DNA of 64,000 nt from Hermatobates lingyangjiaoensis (lineage: Eukaryota; Arthropoda; Insecta; Hemiptera; Hermatobatidae): assembly GCA_026182355.1 (NCBI GenBank), contig JAPFBL010001928.1:3509501-3573500 (forward strand). The letters are read 5' to 3'. The position numbers and the translations under genes were made by a program. Positions 1 to 9,894 of the stretch are shown here, piece by piece. The notes below the pieces were generated by a model that did no database searches, was not told where the DNA came from, and was given only the letters and a program-made list of their open reading frames with translations. Every line of letters begins with the position of its first letter. The stretch's first letter is position 1.

Positions 1-1835
1 TAACCTTCTAATGTAATAGTTCATTTTTTATGAATCTCTAAATATCATACTATCAATTTAAATTGCCTCACTTTTTAGTTCAGATTGTTTTTAATTGCAA
101 CATTCTATAGTTGTAACTTTGAATCTTTTGAAATCTGTATGCTTTTTTGTTCTTATATGATTCCCTATATAGTCTTTTGTGTTCTAGGCTTATGACAAAG
201 ATTTAATAGCGCAGAAACATCAGGATTGATGTTTGATTTGAACTTAAAAACTGACCGATATGACAAATATTGGAATTAAATTCTTTTCTACCGTCGATAC
301 CTTTATGATGAAGTTTTTAGTAAAACTTTTCCATAACCACTTCTCTTAAAGGCTTTCAATAAGAGATAGGTGTGTATAAAAAGGTAAACAAAAATAAAGG
401 CAGAATAGTGTTATATCTTCACTAGGATCTTACCGTTTTGACCGATATGAAACCATAGCAGGGGAAACTTGAGGTAGGATATACAATTTCATAAAGGTCA
501 ACAAAGACATTTAGAAATGTCTATTGAACATACTGACAAACATAAAAGAATTTTATCTTTGTAGATATTTAAAGAGTCTCTGGAAATAGTGAATTGAGGG
601 AACAAACGATTATAAGATTTTTCTGTTCTTATTTGAAATATTCACAAAAATGTAATTGAAATACATTACTAGCTTATAATGATAGTAATGATAAATACAG
701 GAGAGATTTAAGAGAAGAAATAGTTCAGTGATTAATAATGTCCTGGCATGGGTATTAATTTATGATGTTATAATGAATAGAATCAGAATTAATAATTAAA
801 GAGTATATTTTAAGTTTGGAAAAGGCATAAGAAAATTTATAGCAAATGAAATGAACAGAACAAAAATTAGAGACAATAATATTAAGTTGATTCACCCCAA
901 TGTTGATTCTGTAATGTTGAAATGTTCCTGTCTATTTTTGGATGTTATGCCAGAATTTCAACTTGAAGAAAATATGGCTTTATAAAATGAACGATAAAAT
1001 TACTTTATACAGTAAGAATCTGTCAGTATTACCATTCTTATGTGCGTATTTTTACTTTCATTGAACTATGTATGCACATTTCGGGTTGTTTTCTGTTTAT
1101 TTGAACTATATAAATGTATTAGTTTTTAAATGGACTAGAGATCGACATACAGAGTAGATTAGCACATTTTTGATTTATAGTTAATCTATCATGAAAAATA
1201 AGTAATACGTTTCAAGGGTAATTTAAGTTGTCCAAGCATTTTGGTGTATTCATTAATCATTGATATAATCATTGTCTCATGATTGTACTTATGTGTTAGT
1301 TTGATTATGAAAGCCTGGGATGAAGTTATACATTATGTGTTTTGTATATGCTTGCACTCAGTTGATCTTTGGCCATTGTTATTTTTAATCTTATTCTTAT
1401 TATATTTTCTTTGCTATGTAGTCCTTCCTCTAAATGATTGATTTAATCTGAATGATCAATACAATGTCTGGAAGAAAAGCTTGCTTAAATAATTCATGTT
1501 GACCACTATTTCCATTTTATTGCTTTCCTTGTCTTCTCTGATTCTATGAAAAGCACAATTATTATTCAATATTATATTTAGTTATTCTTAAGCCTGTGGT
1601 TTAATCATTCTCGTCTCTTGAATTAATTTTAACTCCAAAACTAAACTAAGCTTACAATCTTGTTTGTTTATTACCAAATTTGATATTTCTCTTCCACTCA
1701 GACCATTTTTGGTCCAGAGTCAAACAATAAAGCAACTTTAAACCATTTAATTGTTTGATGCTGGACTAAACCTGGATAAATAAAAATAGTGTTGAATACA
1801 TGTGGTAGAGTAGTCAATATATATATCAAAATGTA
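1..1835. other. AT-rich sequence with no recognised feature
   Basis: No open frame, repeat or RNA gene that I can support. Stop codons are dense in all frames. Confidence 0.5.
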
Positions 1836-1839
1836 TTTA

Positions 1840-2012
1840 TAAATATGATTAAACCACGAAATGAATAAAACCAACTCAGTTAGGTTTTGACTCTGACGAA
1901 GACCGCTTGTTACGGTTAAAAGATCTTAGTATTTTTTTCCCATTTCATATTGTGGTTTGATCATTGATTGTTATTTCAAGTGTTTATGTGAAATCTTGTT
2001 ATATATATTTAA
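1840..2012. mobile_element. PLE-derived palindrome, family F1 (left arm mostly lost)
   Basis: A short left arm is followed by the complete right arm shared with 2535-2732, 33791-33995, 38552-38690, 49005-49215 and 54295-54478. The right arm holds the hammerhead-like core CTGACGA at 1893-1899 and the ACCG/CGGT stem. The G of the GAAA box is changed (TTAAAAGATCTT), so this copy should be inactive. It runs into a (TA)n tract and then a minus-strand family F2 fragment. Confidence 0.7.
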
Positions 2013-2035
2013 GAAGTAAAACGTGAATAAAAGTG

Positions 2036-2215
2036 GAGATATATATATACCATGATAAACGAAAAACGGTCCGGTAGGACAGATTACACTTAAAATAAAC
2101 TGTGACACATGGACAGAAATATAACAAAGACTCACTTTTCAATATTTCGACCGTAATGGCGATCGTTCTCAGGAGAAGCAGTGAATTGACGGAGGGACGG
2201 ACAGTCAACTGATAT
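2036..2215 (-). mobile_element. PLE palindrome family F2, single arm
   Basis: Closely matches the left arm of the complete F2 palindrome at 37664-37905, including the shared words near ACGGTCCGG and GACGGAGGGACG. Bounded by TA-rich tracts on both sides. It carries a hammerhead-like motif on the minus strand. Confidence 0.75.
2131..2188 (-). ncRNA. Hammerhead-ribozyme-like motif (F2)
   Basis: On the minus strand: CTGAGAA, one extra base, stem GATCG/CGGTC with loop CCATTA, GAAA, the palindrome ATAT, then T. The outer strands pair as in the 38 kb copy. The core G8 position reads A, so activity is doubtful. This copy keeps three core bases that the 38 kb copy has lost. Confidence 0.5.
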
Positions 2216-2534
2216 ATATAATACTAAAATGGATCAAGACTCAGTCATTCTTCTAAATTCAAATCAGACTCTCAAATGCCTCCTTTTGTTTTCTTATTTA
2301 AAACCTACTTATTTAAATAGTACTGATTAACATCGTAAGTCCTAAAGTAATGTACAAGTTAATCGTTATTTTTTTTTTTTAATAAATTCTTTGCTTTGCA
2401 TCTGTAGATGATTTTAACAAAAACCGATGCGTTGGAGGCTTAAGAAATTTATTTAAACCTGAGATATTGACAAAGTTCTGATTTAGTACCATTCTATCAG
2501 ACGATCATTATATATTTGAGGTATATATATATAT

Positions 2535-2727
2535 ACAGATTTCGCATAAATACGTGAAATAACTATCAATGATCAAACCCCAATAAGAAATGGGAAAACA
2601 AGACTAAGATCTTTCAACAGTAACAAGGGGTCTTCGTCAAAGTCAAAAAACCAACTGTTTTTGACTACAAAGATGGTTGAGAGATCTTAATCTTGTTTTC
2701 CCTAATCATATTGTGGTTTGATCATTG

Positions 2728-2732
<5 letters not shown>
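2535..2732. mobile_element. PLE-derived palindrome, family F1
   Basis: Two inverted arms meet near 2640. The left arm carries a nearly complete hammerhead-like motif on the minus strand; the right arm's core is eroded. The right end runs into (AT)n (2727-2755) and then (GT)n. Confidence 0.75.
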
Positions 2733-2758
<26 letters not shown>

Positions 2759-2770
2759 GTGTGTGTGTGT
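2727..2770. repeat. (AT)n followed by (GT)n microsatellite
   Basis: Uninterrupted AT dinucleotides followed by GT dinucleotides at the end of an F1 palindrome. Confidence 0.95.
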
Positions 2771-3463
2771 AAACTTGATAAAAGTATCAACCGTGAAGTA
2801 GAAACAAAGTAAAAATTATCAGAATTTGCTCAGTTCTTCAGGTTCAAATTGAACCCTCAATTTCTAGAATTTGGAGGAATAGACATAAATCTGTGCTAAT
2901 ATAACATATGAAATATACATGAAAATTAATTACACGGGTTGCATAAGACACTTAAGAGATCTGCTTGATTAGGACAGGACCAAGTTAAGTACAAAGCAGC
3001 ACGAAGTGTATGATTCCGAAATCTAAACTTGATTGAATTGCCAGCCCTAATGCATATTTATCATTGAAAAGCGCGACTCCTATTAAAGGGATATTCCATT
3101 AAATCTAAGATAGCAAGTGTTGCCACCGCTGCGACGCATCAACTCCAATCTCTAATGCAGACTAGTTTAAAATTAATCTTTCTATCAAGACGCATTATGT
3201 ACAGTCTGACAGAGGTGGAGGATCTGTTGGCTTTAAGGTCGACTCGAATATCTAACTCAATAATTCAGGCTTGGAAGGAGTCGACTAACGCATTTCAAAT
3301 GTCTCCATCAAGACTGCGATTCTTGACAAAGACTAGTAAACCAGTCATTACAAGACCAGCATATATATATATAAGATATTGATATAGTTTCTCGACCACT
3401 GATATTTCAAATTCACATAAGGGGTTATTGAGGATTTTGGTCATAAAACATACAACTCCTGAT

Positions 3464-3512
3464 GATCAGCCGACGTTTCGCCAAAAGTTGTTTGACATTT
3501 TCAAGGCTAAAA
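3464..3512 (-). ncRNA. Hammerhead-ribozyme-like motif (F3, left arm)
   Basis: Mirror of the motif at 4107-4151: stem I, stem II (GCCAAA with TTTGGC), GAAA, ACGT palindrome and C at the cleavage position. The core reads TTGAAAA instead of CTGANGA, so both arms share the same decayed core. Confidence 0.55.
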
Positions 3513-4106
3513 AACAATTTATTAAACGACATAAGTAAAGCAAGATAAATACATCATCGGACACCATCCAACAGAAAACAAACGACACAACAATTAAAGT
3601 ACCCAGAGAACCACAAAAGTATCATAAAATACCTAGTGCTATTATTATTATTTAAAACCAGACATTTGTCGTTTAAACCTAATTGCATATTATTAATTAT
3701 TCAGGACACCAAAAAACCACATTTGGTAAAAACCACCAAAAAAAACAGGTAATGTGTTAAATCAAGGTAATATGTTTGTAAAGTTTTTTGTCTTTTCCTC
3801 TGAATTTCTTTTAATTTTTGACTCTTTTTTCATGGTTTTGTAATTTGCTGTGTTTATTACTGTCTGTTGTTGTTTTTGCTGTTTTTGTAAATGTGGTTTT
3901 TTGGTGTTCTGAATAATTAATAATATGCAATTAGGTTTAAACGACAAATGTCTGGTTTTAAATAATAATAATAGCACTAGGTATTTTATGATACTTTTGT
4001 GGTTCTCTGGGTACTTTAATTGTTGTTTGTGTCGTTTGTTTTCTGTTGGATGGTGTCCGATGATGTATTTATCTTGCTTTACTTATGTCGTTTAATAAAT
4101 TGTTTT

Positions 4107-4151
4107 TTAGCCTTGAAAATGCCAAACAACTTTTGGCGAAACGTCGGCTGA
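4107..4151 (+). ncRNA. Hammerhead-ribozyme-like motif (F3, right arm)
   Basis: TTAGCC (4107-4112) can pair with GGCTGA (4146-4151) as stem I. The core follows (TTGAAAA, two changes from consensus), then an extra T, stem II GCCAAA/TTTGGC, GAAA, the self-complementary ACGT and C (GTC triplet). All stems are present; the 5' core is mutated. Confidence 0.55.
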
Positions 4152-4212
4152 TCATCAGGAGTTGTATGTTTTATGACCAAAATCCTCAATAACTCCTTAT
4201 GTGAATTTATAT

Positions 4213-4380
4213 ATATAAGTAATTCGATAAAACGATCTCACCAACTATATCAACTAAATTCACACAAACAGATCACAAAAATCTACTACTATATTTCGCC
4301 TACCTCTGCATCAGGTAGGAAGGTGTAAGTACATCTGAAGGCAAGCGAGGAGTCTCTATGTCTCTCTCCTTATATATATT
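4213..4380 (-). mobile_element. PLE-type arm with hammerhead-like motif at 4283-4318
   Basis: Minus-strand motif: CTAC pairs with GTAG as stem I, core CTGATGC, a short hairpin, GAAA, ATAT and A. The final core A is C here. Bounded by TA-rich tracts at both ends. Confidence 0.5.
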
Positions 4381-4560
4381 GTCAACAGGAAAACGATCCA
4401 CAAAGAACGGTTGGGTCTCCAACCGTCGTGTTGCATCACAAGTGTGATTGGTGTCCCTATCTCAACTCTCCTGATGACGGTTCAACCGAAAATTAGGGGC
4501 TATAAGTGTGTTCGTATCTTTATTCAATTCCTGTATATTAATGTGTAACATATATATATA
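4381..4560 (+). mobile_element. PLE palindrome family F4, single arm
   Basis: Matches the right arms at 35700-35860 and 46670-46830, including the tail motif and its run into (TA)n at about 4551-4562. Confidence 0.7.
4461..4508 (+). ncRNA. Hammerhead-ribozyme-like motif (F4)
   Basis: CTGATGA at 4471-4477, one extra C, stem II GGT/ACC, GAAA at 4488-4491, stem III palindrome AATT, A as the cleavage base. CTC (4468-4470) pairs with GGG (4496-4498) at the base of stem I. The outer part of stem I is 3 of 4 pairs. Confidence 0.6.
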
Positions 4561-4642
4561 TATTCTCATCACCACAGTTAATCAAGCAGCTTTCGCTGTA
4601 CTTTCTTCTTTCTTTCTCCTGTTCTTCTTCTGTCTTCAGTGA

Positions 4643-4780
4643 TGCAATGACTGTTCCCGTGTACAAGTTCTGAGACAGATTAATGAAACTAATTCAAAAA
4701 TCGTTCTGAAATCTTCAGAAGAAGCAGGTATTAGTTGACTGGGATGTAGATCTGCTCCTGGGCTTAACCTCAATCGCTAA
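4643..4780 (+). pseudogene. PLE GIY-YIG endonuclease C-terminus (remnant)
   Basis: The frame reads CNDCSRVQVL, then SSEEAGIS, one in-frame stop, then APGLNLNR and a terminal stop. It aligns over about 45 residues with the longer remnant at 38002-38232 (FNDCFTVQVL, ASEETHIW, PGLNLNR). The invariant glutamate of the EA/EE motif and the terminal LN pair are as in GIY-YIG domains of Penelope-like elements. A frameshift lies just upstream. Downstream comes a T-rich stretch, then a hammerhead-like motif near 5059-5120, then (TA)n. The same order recurs at 38, 46 and 48 kb. Confidence 0.7.
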
Positions 4781-5054
4781 TTGTTCCTTTTATTTATTTT
4801 AGTCTCTTAATTAATCTTTGGTTTACTTATTTATTTTTGGTTTAGTTTGTTAGAATGTGTTAATAGTTTTTTTTATTCATTAATAAAATGAATGTGTTAA
4901 TAGTGAATAATAATTCATAATTAATAATATTCATATTAATAATAATAATAATTCATTCATTTTTTTTATTTTTTTGCTTTTATTTCTTTATCTGTCCTTG
5001 TCTCCTCTAACTTCGTAAGTTGGCTACATTGTTTGAGTGCTTCTTCAAGTACAC

Positions 5055-5120
5055 CAGCCAGTCGTTACTTGCCTTCGGAGTGACTTACATCTGTCTTCCT
5101 GATGACGAGGCTATCGAAAA
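5055..5120 (+). ncRNA. Hammerhead-ribozyme-like motif after an EN remnant
   Basis: CTGATGA, an extra C, short stem GA/TC with loop GGCTA, GAAA, then an A-rich stem III site. Outer CTG/CAG can pair. Weaker than other copies, but in the expected place between the endonuclease remnant and (TA)n at 5211-5223. Confidence 0.4.
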
Positions 5121-5259
5121 ATAGTTGTCAGTTTCTGTTTCATTTCTGTGTGTTATTTTAGTGAACATAGTTTATTTAGTTCGTGGAACCGTTTCATTTA
5201 ATTGGAGGTATATATATATATATTACTAAAAATAAGAAACGGTCCACAAGGACTATAAA

Positions 5260-5558
5260 ACTTTAAATTACACAAAGCACGACACAGAAAAGAGAATACA
5301 AAGAAAACTTACAGAATTCAATATTTCGAACTGTTGTTCCTCATCAGGAGAGTAGACTAGAAGAGAGGACGAAGTGAGAGAGATCTCCCCACGTCGAATA
5401 ACGGAGCGCGAAACGTTCTTCGACGTGGGGAGATCTCTCTCACTTCGTCCTCTCTTCTAGTCTACTCTCCTGATGAGGAACAACAGTTCGAAATATTGAA
5501 TTCTGTAAGTTTTCTTTGTATTCTCTTTTCTGTGTCGTGCTTTGTGTAATTTAAAGTT
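5260..5558. mobile_element. Near-perfect palindrome, PLE-derived family F5
   Basis: Arms 5260-5398 and 5419-5558 are near-exact reverse complements of about 139 bp with a 20-bp loop. (TA)n tracts lie on both outer sides. Each arm has CTGATGA (plus arm 5470-5476), an extra G, stem II GAAC/GTTC, GAAA, ATAT and T. Stem I is only partly paired (TC/GA plus TAC/GTA). Confidence 0.85.
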
Positions 5559-5601
5559 ATATATATATATTAGTATAAGTGGGCAGCAGGTCTTGTTGTG
5601 A

Positions 5602-5700
5602 ACAAATGGAATTAAAATGTGCAGCAGCTTCTGCATTTATGACCTTTCTGATGATTGTCTCGATTTTTCTTACTAACTTTCGATGTACTGGAGGTAACTT
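5602..5700 (-). pseudogene. PLE N-terminal peptide remnant, left arm
   Basis: The minus frame reads KLPPVHRKLVRKIETI and then NAEAAAHFNS. It matches the plus arm at 5888-6006 and the 38.9 kb copy. The basic amphipathic segment followed by NAEAAA.FN resembles the N-terminal helix of PLE reverse transcriptases. Confidence 0.5.
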
Positions 5701-5780
5701 CATGGGCCGGAGACATGTAGAAAAACGACTTTAATAAAATACTCACACGTTCAAAAACAGACAAGCTTTCTACCATCATA

Positions 5781-5819
5781 GTCATGACCTATGATGTTCG
5801 AAAGCTTGTCTGTTTTTGA
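5781..5819 (+). ncRNA. Hammerhead-ribozyme-like motif, truncated core (F6)
   Basis: TCA (5782-5784) and GAC (5786-5788) pair with TGA (5817-5819) and GTC (5808-5810). GAAA is at 5800-5803, the stem III palindrome is AGCT, the cleavage base is T. The 5' core is CTATGATG, shorter than CTGATGA. An inverted copy overlaps on the minus strand. Confidence 0.45.
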
Positions 5820-5887
5820 ACATGTGAGTATATTATTAAAGTCGTTTTTCTACATGCTTTCTTAAAAATTTTGTTTGACGCGTTGAC

Positions 5888-6006
5888 ATGTCTCTGGCCC
5901 ATTTTATATGGAAATTGCCTCCAGTACATCGTAAGTTAGTAAGAAAAATCGAGACTATCAGCAGAAAGGACGTAAATGCAGAAGCTGCTGCACATTTTAA
6001 TTCTAT
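5888..6006 (+). pseudogene. PLE N-terminal peptide remnant, right arm
   Basis: ATG at 5888 opens MSLAHFIWKLPPVHRKLV, and the frame continues to NAEAAAHFNSI without a stop. The 38.9 kb minus copy reads MSLANLNWKLAPTQRKLV and ends NAEAAAKFN. Conservation at the protein level between diverged copies argues for former coding function. Most likely the N-terminus of a PLE polyprotein; an unrelated element protein is possible. Confidence 0.55.
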
Positions 6007-6029
6007 ATGTATATATATATATATATAAT

Positions 6030-7815
6030 TATTTTTGTTGTTGATTGTTGTGACATTTTGTGTTGCTCTGTATTAAAAGCGACACACTGAGGGTACTGCT
6101 AGTGTACGTAAATATGTAGAATCCACATCAGTCATGTCATATTCAGTGACCACGCAGACAGTTTGGTACTGGTTTCGCATGTTTTTATTGCAACTATTGA
6201 GGGACACCAGAGTGTTTGTCATCGAACACTGTCACTCTCCCCTCCTCTTTGTTATTGGTGAGCTCTGCGAAACACCACATCTCATTGATGCAACAAAACA
6301 CCAAAGGTATGAACAGCCACTCTCTTCTGCGCAGCCTCAATATTGAACCATGAAGGATTCACATTACTAGTGAAGTCACAGTACCTGGTGTAACCCATTT
6401 ACAGGCAACATCACCCAACGTAGCTTAACCTCAAGGTGATCTAAATGGAATGTACTTAACGTACTTACGACTATTAGCAATAATAATATAACATTTAATA
6501 CTCTCGATTGTTTGTTTACCTTTAGTTTAATAAAAAAAAAACTTAATTCAGACACTAAAAAGGAATCAAATATTTCAAGTGTTGCAGTCAACACTTGAAA
6601 TCACTCAAGTGTTGACTGTAGACTATACGAGTACAGTTATGATATTATTGTCTGAATTATATTTCAGTAATACAAAATAAAAAGTAAGCTCGTGATTTCC
6701 TCCAACAGTTCTCTAAGTAAACATCTCACTAACTCCATACTTGGCACTGAACTGATAGACCTAATAACACTGCTATACAAATTATACTGAACATTTAATA
6801 AATGGTTCTATATCTTGAAATAACAATTGGGATTTCAGAAGTTATAGATGAATATCGAGAACATTCGATGTTAATTAATACGGTCAATACTGATTAATAC
6901 CTAGGAATTGTTATGTGTACAATGAATATTGACAAAATTGAAATAAATGCCTGAAAGGATTAAAAGCGTTGAAACCATTTGTATTTAATTTATTTTATCA
7001 TTGAAATAATTAAGAAAACCTTTATGTGAAAAGTATCATGAAAACTTTTGGAATAATTCAGTTATAATTCATAAAGCATAAACATATTGGATGCAATTAT
7101 TATACACTTTCCTTTAGAAACTAACTTGTATACTTGTAACAAGTATACAATAAAATATTTGCACTTGAAACAATTAATGTAGCAATATTTGCAAAGTGTG
7201 CAATGGTTACAAGAAATGGAGTGGTCATTTATTTGTAGACTGTATAACAGGGTTTCTATTGATTGTTTGAGAGAATTTGCGGGGCACTCTCTTTTTAATC
7301 GGCTCTGAAGACTCAGGCATTAGGACTGAGCAAGTGGATTTGTAAGGCTGAGAGTCTGGTATGAAATAGATTGTAGCTTCCTACTCACCCGCCCACATCC
7401 TTCCCTTAAATCTTAAAGTCTACCCTACAAGTTTCAATTTTTCTTTGTTACTACTAATACCTGTCGTTCAACTTTTGTCAAAAACACAAGTATTTATACG
7501 GGAACATTTTTAGTAACTACTTTCTTATGGATCATACAATTACAAATATTTTTGTTCTTATACGGATAAATAGGGTTTCTGTTAAAAGCTCTCTTATAGA
7601 CTAATAAATGTGGTAATCAAATAAGTGCTTAAATACCAGAAAGTTTTGGTAATATCATTAGGAGTTTGTGTTCTGTCTCTCATTGTCGTCTCAAAGTATA
7701 GTAAATGCCAATATTGGTTTGTGTTCTATCTCTCAGAAGTCATCTTAAGGTAGGAAATGTCAATAAATTATGAAAGCACATCATGTTACAGTGCCTTTCA
7801 TCATTATGAAAGCCC
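6030..7815. other. Unassigned AT-rich sequence
   Basis: Open frames of 70-72 codons at 6134-6346 (plus) and 6376-6594 (minus) have no recognisable motifs. CACTTGAA words form small inverted repeats at 6576-6615. Nothing else can be supported. Confidence 0.4.
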
Positions 7816-7818
7816 TAG

Positions 7819-8070
7819 TCATACTTACAGGATGTTCAGTACGACTCCAACGGTACTGATTTAAAGGATATTCCCGGTAACCGTCTAAGGACAGGCTTAA
7901 ACGGTTTTCCAAAGGCTACGTCCAACTGTTGCCCTGGAGGCACAGACTTAGAGCATATCCCCGACGGCACAGATTTCGAAGCCCCAACTATAGAGGATAT
8001 CCGTAACAGCAACTATGATGGCGTACACTTGAAGATACTATCTAAGCTACACTGTACTAAGCAGCGCTGA
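7819..8070 (+). other. Open frame with 27-bp coding repeats (no ATG)
   Basis: 83 codons without a stop from 7819 to TGA at 8068. The frame contains NGTDLKDIPG, GGTDLEHIPD and DGTDFEAP, i.e. degenerate copies of a nine-residue GTDLEDIPD unit with 27-bp spacing. It is less AT-rich than its surroundings. CAG precedes position 7831, as at a splice acceptor, but the pyrimidine tract is weak. It may be a degraded exon or simply a minisatellite that happens to be open. Product unknown. Confidence 0.35.
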
Positions 8071-8410
8071 ATAACTCAAACATCAGAAGTGCTCATGCGT
8101 TAAAAAAAAGGCTATTTTAATAATTGAAATATAAACAACTGTTACTTAGCGGCTCTTGTGGTTCTTCAGCCTTTTCTTGTCTGTTATTTTAGTACATTCT
8201 CAAAGTATTGTAGTTATGGTGAAATACTGATATTACGATATCTGCATTTCTTCGATTGGCGATCTTTGTATTACTTTTAAGAAGTTCTCAAACTAAGATA
8301 ACTGCTGGACCAAAATGACCTTAGTCAAGAACGCTAACTACTAGATCAAAATACCTAAAACAAACAGACTAACCAGTGAACAACAATAGCATTAGTAAAG
8401 TACACTACCT

Positions 8411-8688
8411 AAGAAGAGGAAGAGACAATTTCTCACTTTCTCTGTCAATGCCCTGGTCTGGCTCAAAGAAGGAAGGAAGCACTAGGAGAATATTTCTTTG
8501 ACAATCTTGAGAACTTAGCATCTACTGGTATCAGGGATCTGTCTAGATTTATTGTTCTCTCGAAATGGTTCGAGTGGACCAGTGACGGGGGAAAATAGCC
8601 CCAATTCCTCTTTGTGGTATCACAAGGGGCCGGCTTGCGGCCTATGTGTGTTCTCTCTCGGGACGGCCACTGTAACCTAACCTAACCT
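8411..8688 (+). mobile_element. 5'-truncated Jockey/R1-type LINE insertion
   Basis: The insert starts inside the ORF2 C-terminus and ends in TAACCTAACCTAACC. It is flanked by an exact 14-bp duplication, AAAGTACACTACCT, at 8397-8410 and 8689-8702. The lack of poly(A) and the TAACC tail are familiar in arthropod Jockey and R1-like LINEs. The 3' UTR holds the GGTATCACAAGGGGCCGGC-type segment usual in these elements. Confidence 0.85.
8413..8598 (+). pseudogene. LINE ORF2 C-terminus (truncated)
   Basis: 62 codons run to TAG at 8596-8598. The frame includes EETISHFLCQCPGLAQRRK and LSRFIVLSKWFE. The HFLC.CP.L..RR pattern is the cysteine/histidine motif after the reverse transcriptase or RNase H region of Jockey/R1/I-type ORF2 proteins. 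Frame and stop are intact, so the insertion may be fairly young. It lacks everything upstream and cannot be functional. Confidence 0.85.
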
Positions 8689-8929
8689 AAAGTACACTAC
8701 CTGCTAGATCATAATTATCTAAGGCAATCAGACAACTGATATGCCACAATGATGTTAGACAAGTACGCTACGGCTAGTCGTAATCACGTAACCAGTACGA
8801 CAATGGTCCAAGTCAAAGAGCTTAACCACTAGACCGCAGTGTGCTTAGAAATGATTGGTAAATACTAAAAACACTTGACGTCAAAGAGCTTATCAACTAA
8901 ATAATAGCTTTGAGGAATTAAATAACTAT

Positions 8930-9560
8930 ACCAAACTAAACCTCGTCATATAGCATTAGTACTTGAAGTAATGAACAGTTATCCATTTTTCAATAGAAAT
9001 AGTCATAATGGTTAAATATAAGATGTCCTTTTTTTCTGAAATATTGTTAATTTCAATGGAAAGTTATGATTACAAGTAAGTGGCTCGAGGCAGTTTTGTC
9101 TTCTACTTACTTGCTCCTCTAAAGTTTCAACTTTAGCATCAGTTCCATCTTATAACACAGACTCCTTTCAAACAAAAGCGCCCAGTTTTATAATCACTGC
9201 TGCAAGAAATTCTTAAGTATCCAACTTAATCAACTACTCTCCATCAAGTTTAGGTTATTTAACTAATTATTCCCCCCAGATAATATTGAAGAATCAGCGT
9301 TTAACAATTGGCAACTTCTGTCAAGTTTCCCTTTCAGATTAATTTCATTTTGAACTTTATTTTTGGTTTTCCAAATATTCGTTATTACATAGCTTTAAAT
9401 AAATAATATTATAGTGTTTTTTGTAATAAAATTCTAAAGTAAACAACAAAACTGTTTAAATAACTGAGAGTTTTGTTTTATCTTATAAAACAGTACCAAA
9501 TTACAATACAATAAATCTTTATATGCACATATCAAACAATTACAAGAAAAGAACACACAA
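8930..9560. other. Unassigned AT-rich sequence
   Basis: Nothing recognised. Confidence 0.4.
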
Positions 9561-9574
9561 CAAACTAAAAACAA

Positions 9575-9640
9575 CACACAACTCACTTCAATATTTCGAC
9601 CTCGTCGACATCAGGAGAAGGAGAAGATAATGGTTTTGCT
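9575..9640 (-). ncRNA. Hammerhead-ribozyme-like motif beside the F7 palindrome
   Basis: Minus strand: CTGATGT, then CGACGAGGTC (stem GAC/GTC), GAAA, ATAT, T, GAAGTGAG. The final core A is T. The tail GAAGTGAGTT matches the family F8 motif at 33670-33714. Confidence 0.5.
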
Positions 9641-9707
9641 AGGTTGGCAAACGAGTAGGAATATATGAATTAAACACCACAATAAACAAATATATATTAA
9701 TTACAAT

Positions 9708-9743
9708 ACTCTAAGGCCTTTCGTTACAACATCATCAGAGAGG
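9708..9743 (-). ncRNA. Hammerhead-ribozyme-like motif (F7, left arm)
   Basis: Minus strand: CTCT, CTGATGA (plus coordinates 9732-9738), T, GTTGTAAC, GAAA, GGCC, T, T, AGAGT. Stem I is CTCT/AGAG. The core is intact. Confidence 0.7.
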
Positions 9744-9894
9744 TAAATGAACCAAACAAAAAGTATAATAAGAAGTTAATCTGGTTGATTGAAGTCTTCA
9801 GGATTGCTCAAAGCAATTGCAAAGCTCTCAGCAATCCTGAAGACTTCAATCAACCAGATTAACTTCTTATTATACTTTTTGTTTGGTTCATTTA

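Larger units (their letters stand above)
3411..4206. mobile_element. Long near-perfect palindrome, PLE-derived family F3
   Basis: Arms at about 3411-3727 and 3890-4206 are near-exact reverse complements, over 300 bp each. The middle is T-rich on the plus strand. Each arm carries a hammerhead-like motif with an ACGT stem III and GTC cleavage triplet. The ends abut TA-rich sequence. The 71-codon minus frame inside is a by-product of T-rich sequence. Confidence 0.85.
5605..6006. mobile_element. Palindrome family F6 with PLE N-terminal coding arms
   Basis: Outer arms 5609-5700 and 5920-6004 are inverted copies that each encode the same peptide. A second inner palindrome (about 5710-5860) holds a hammerhead-like motif with a shortened core (CTATGATG). 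The right end runs into (TA)n at 6008-6027. Confidence 0.75.
8300..8925 (+). repeat. Degenerate ~35-36-bp minisatellite
   Basis: Successive units begin CTGCTGGACCAAAATGACC, CTACTAGATCAAAATACC, CCTGCTAGATCATAATTATC and CCACTAGACCGCAG, each ending near a ...GCTAA or ...ACTAA word. At least eight units can be followed. The array is split by the LINE at 8411-8688. Confidence 0.7.
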
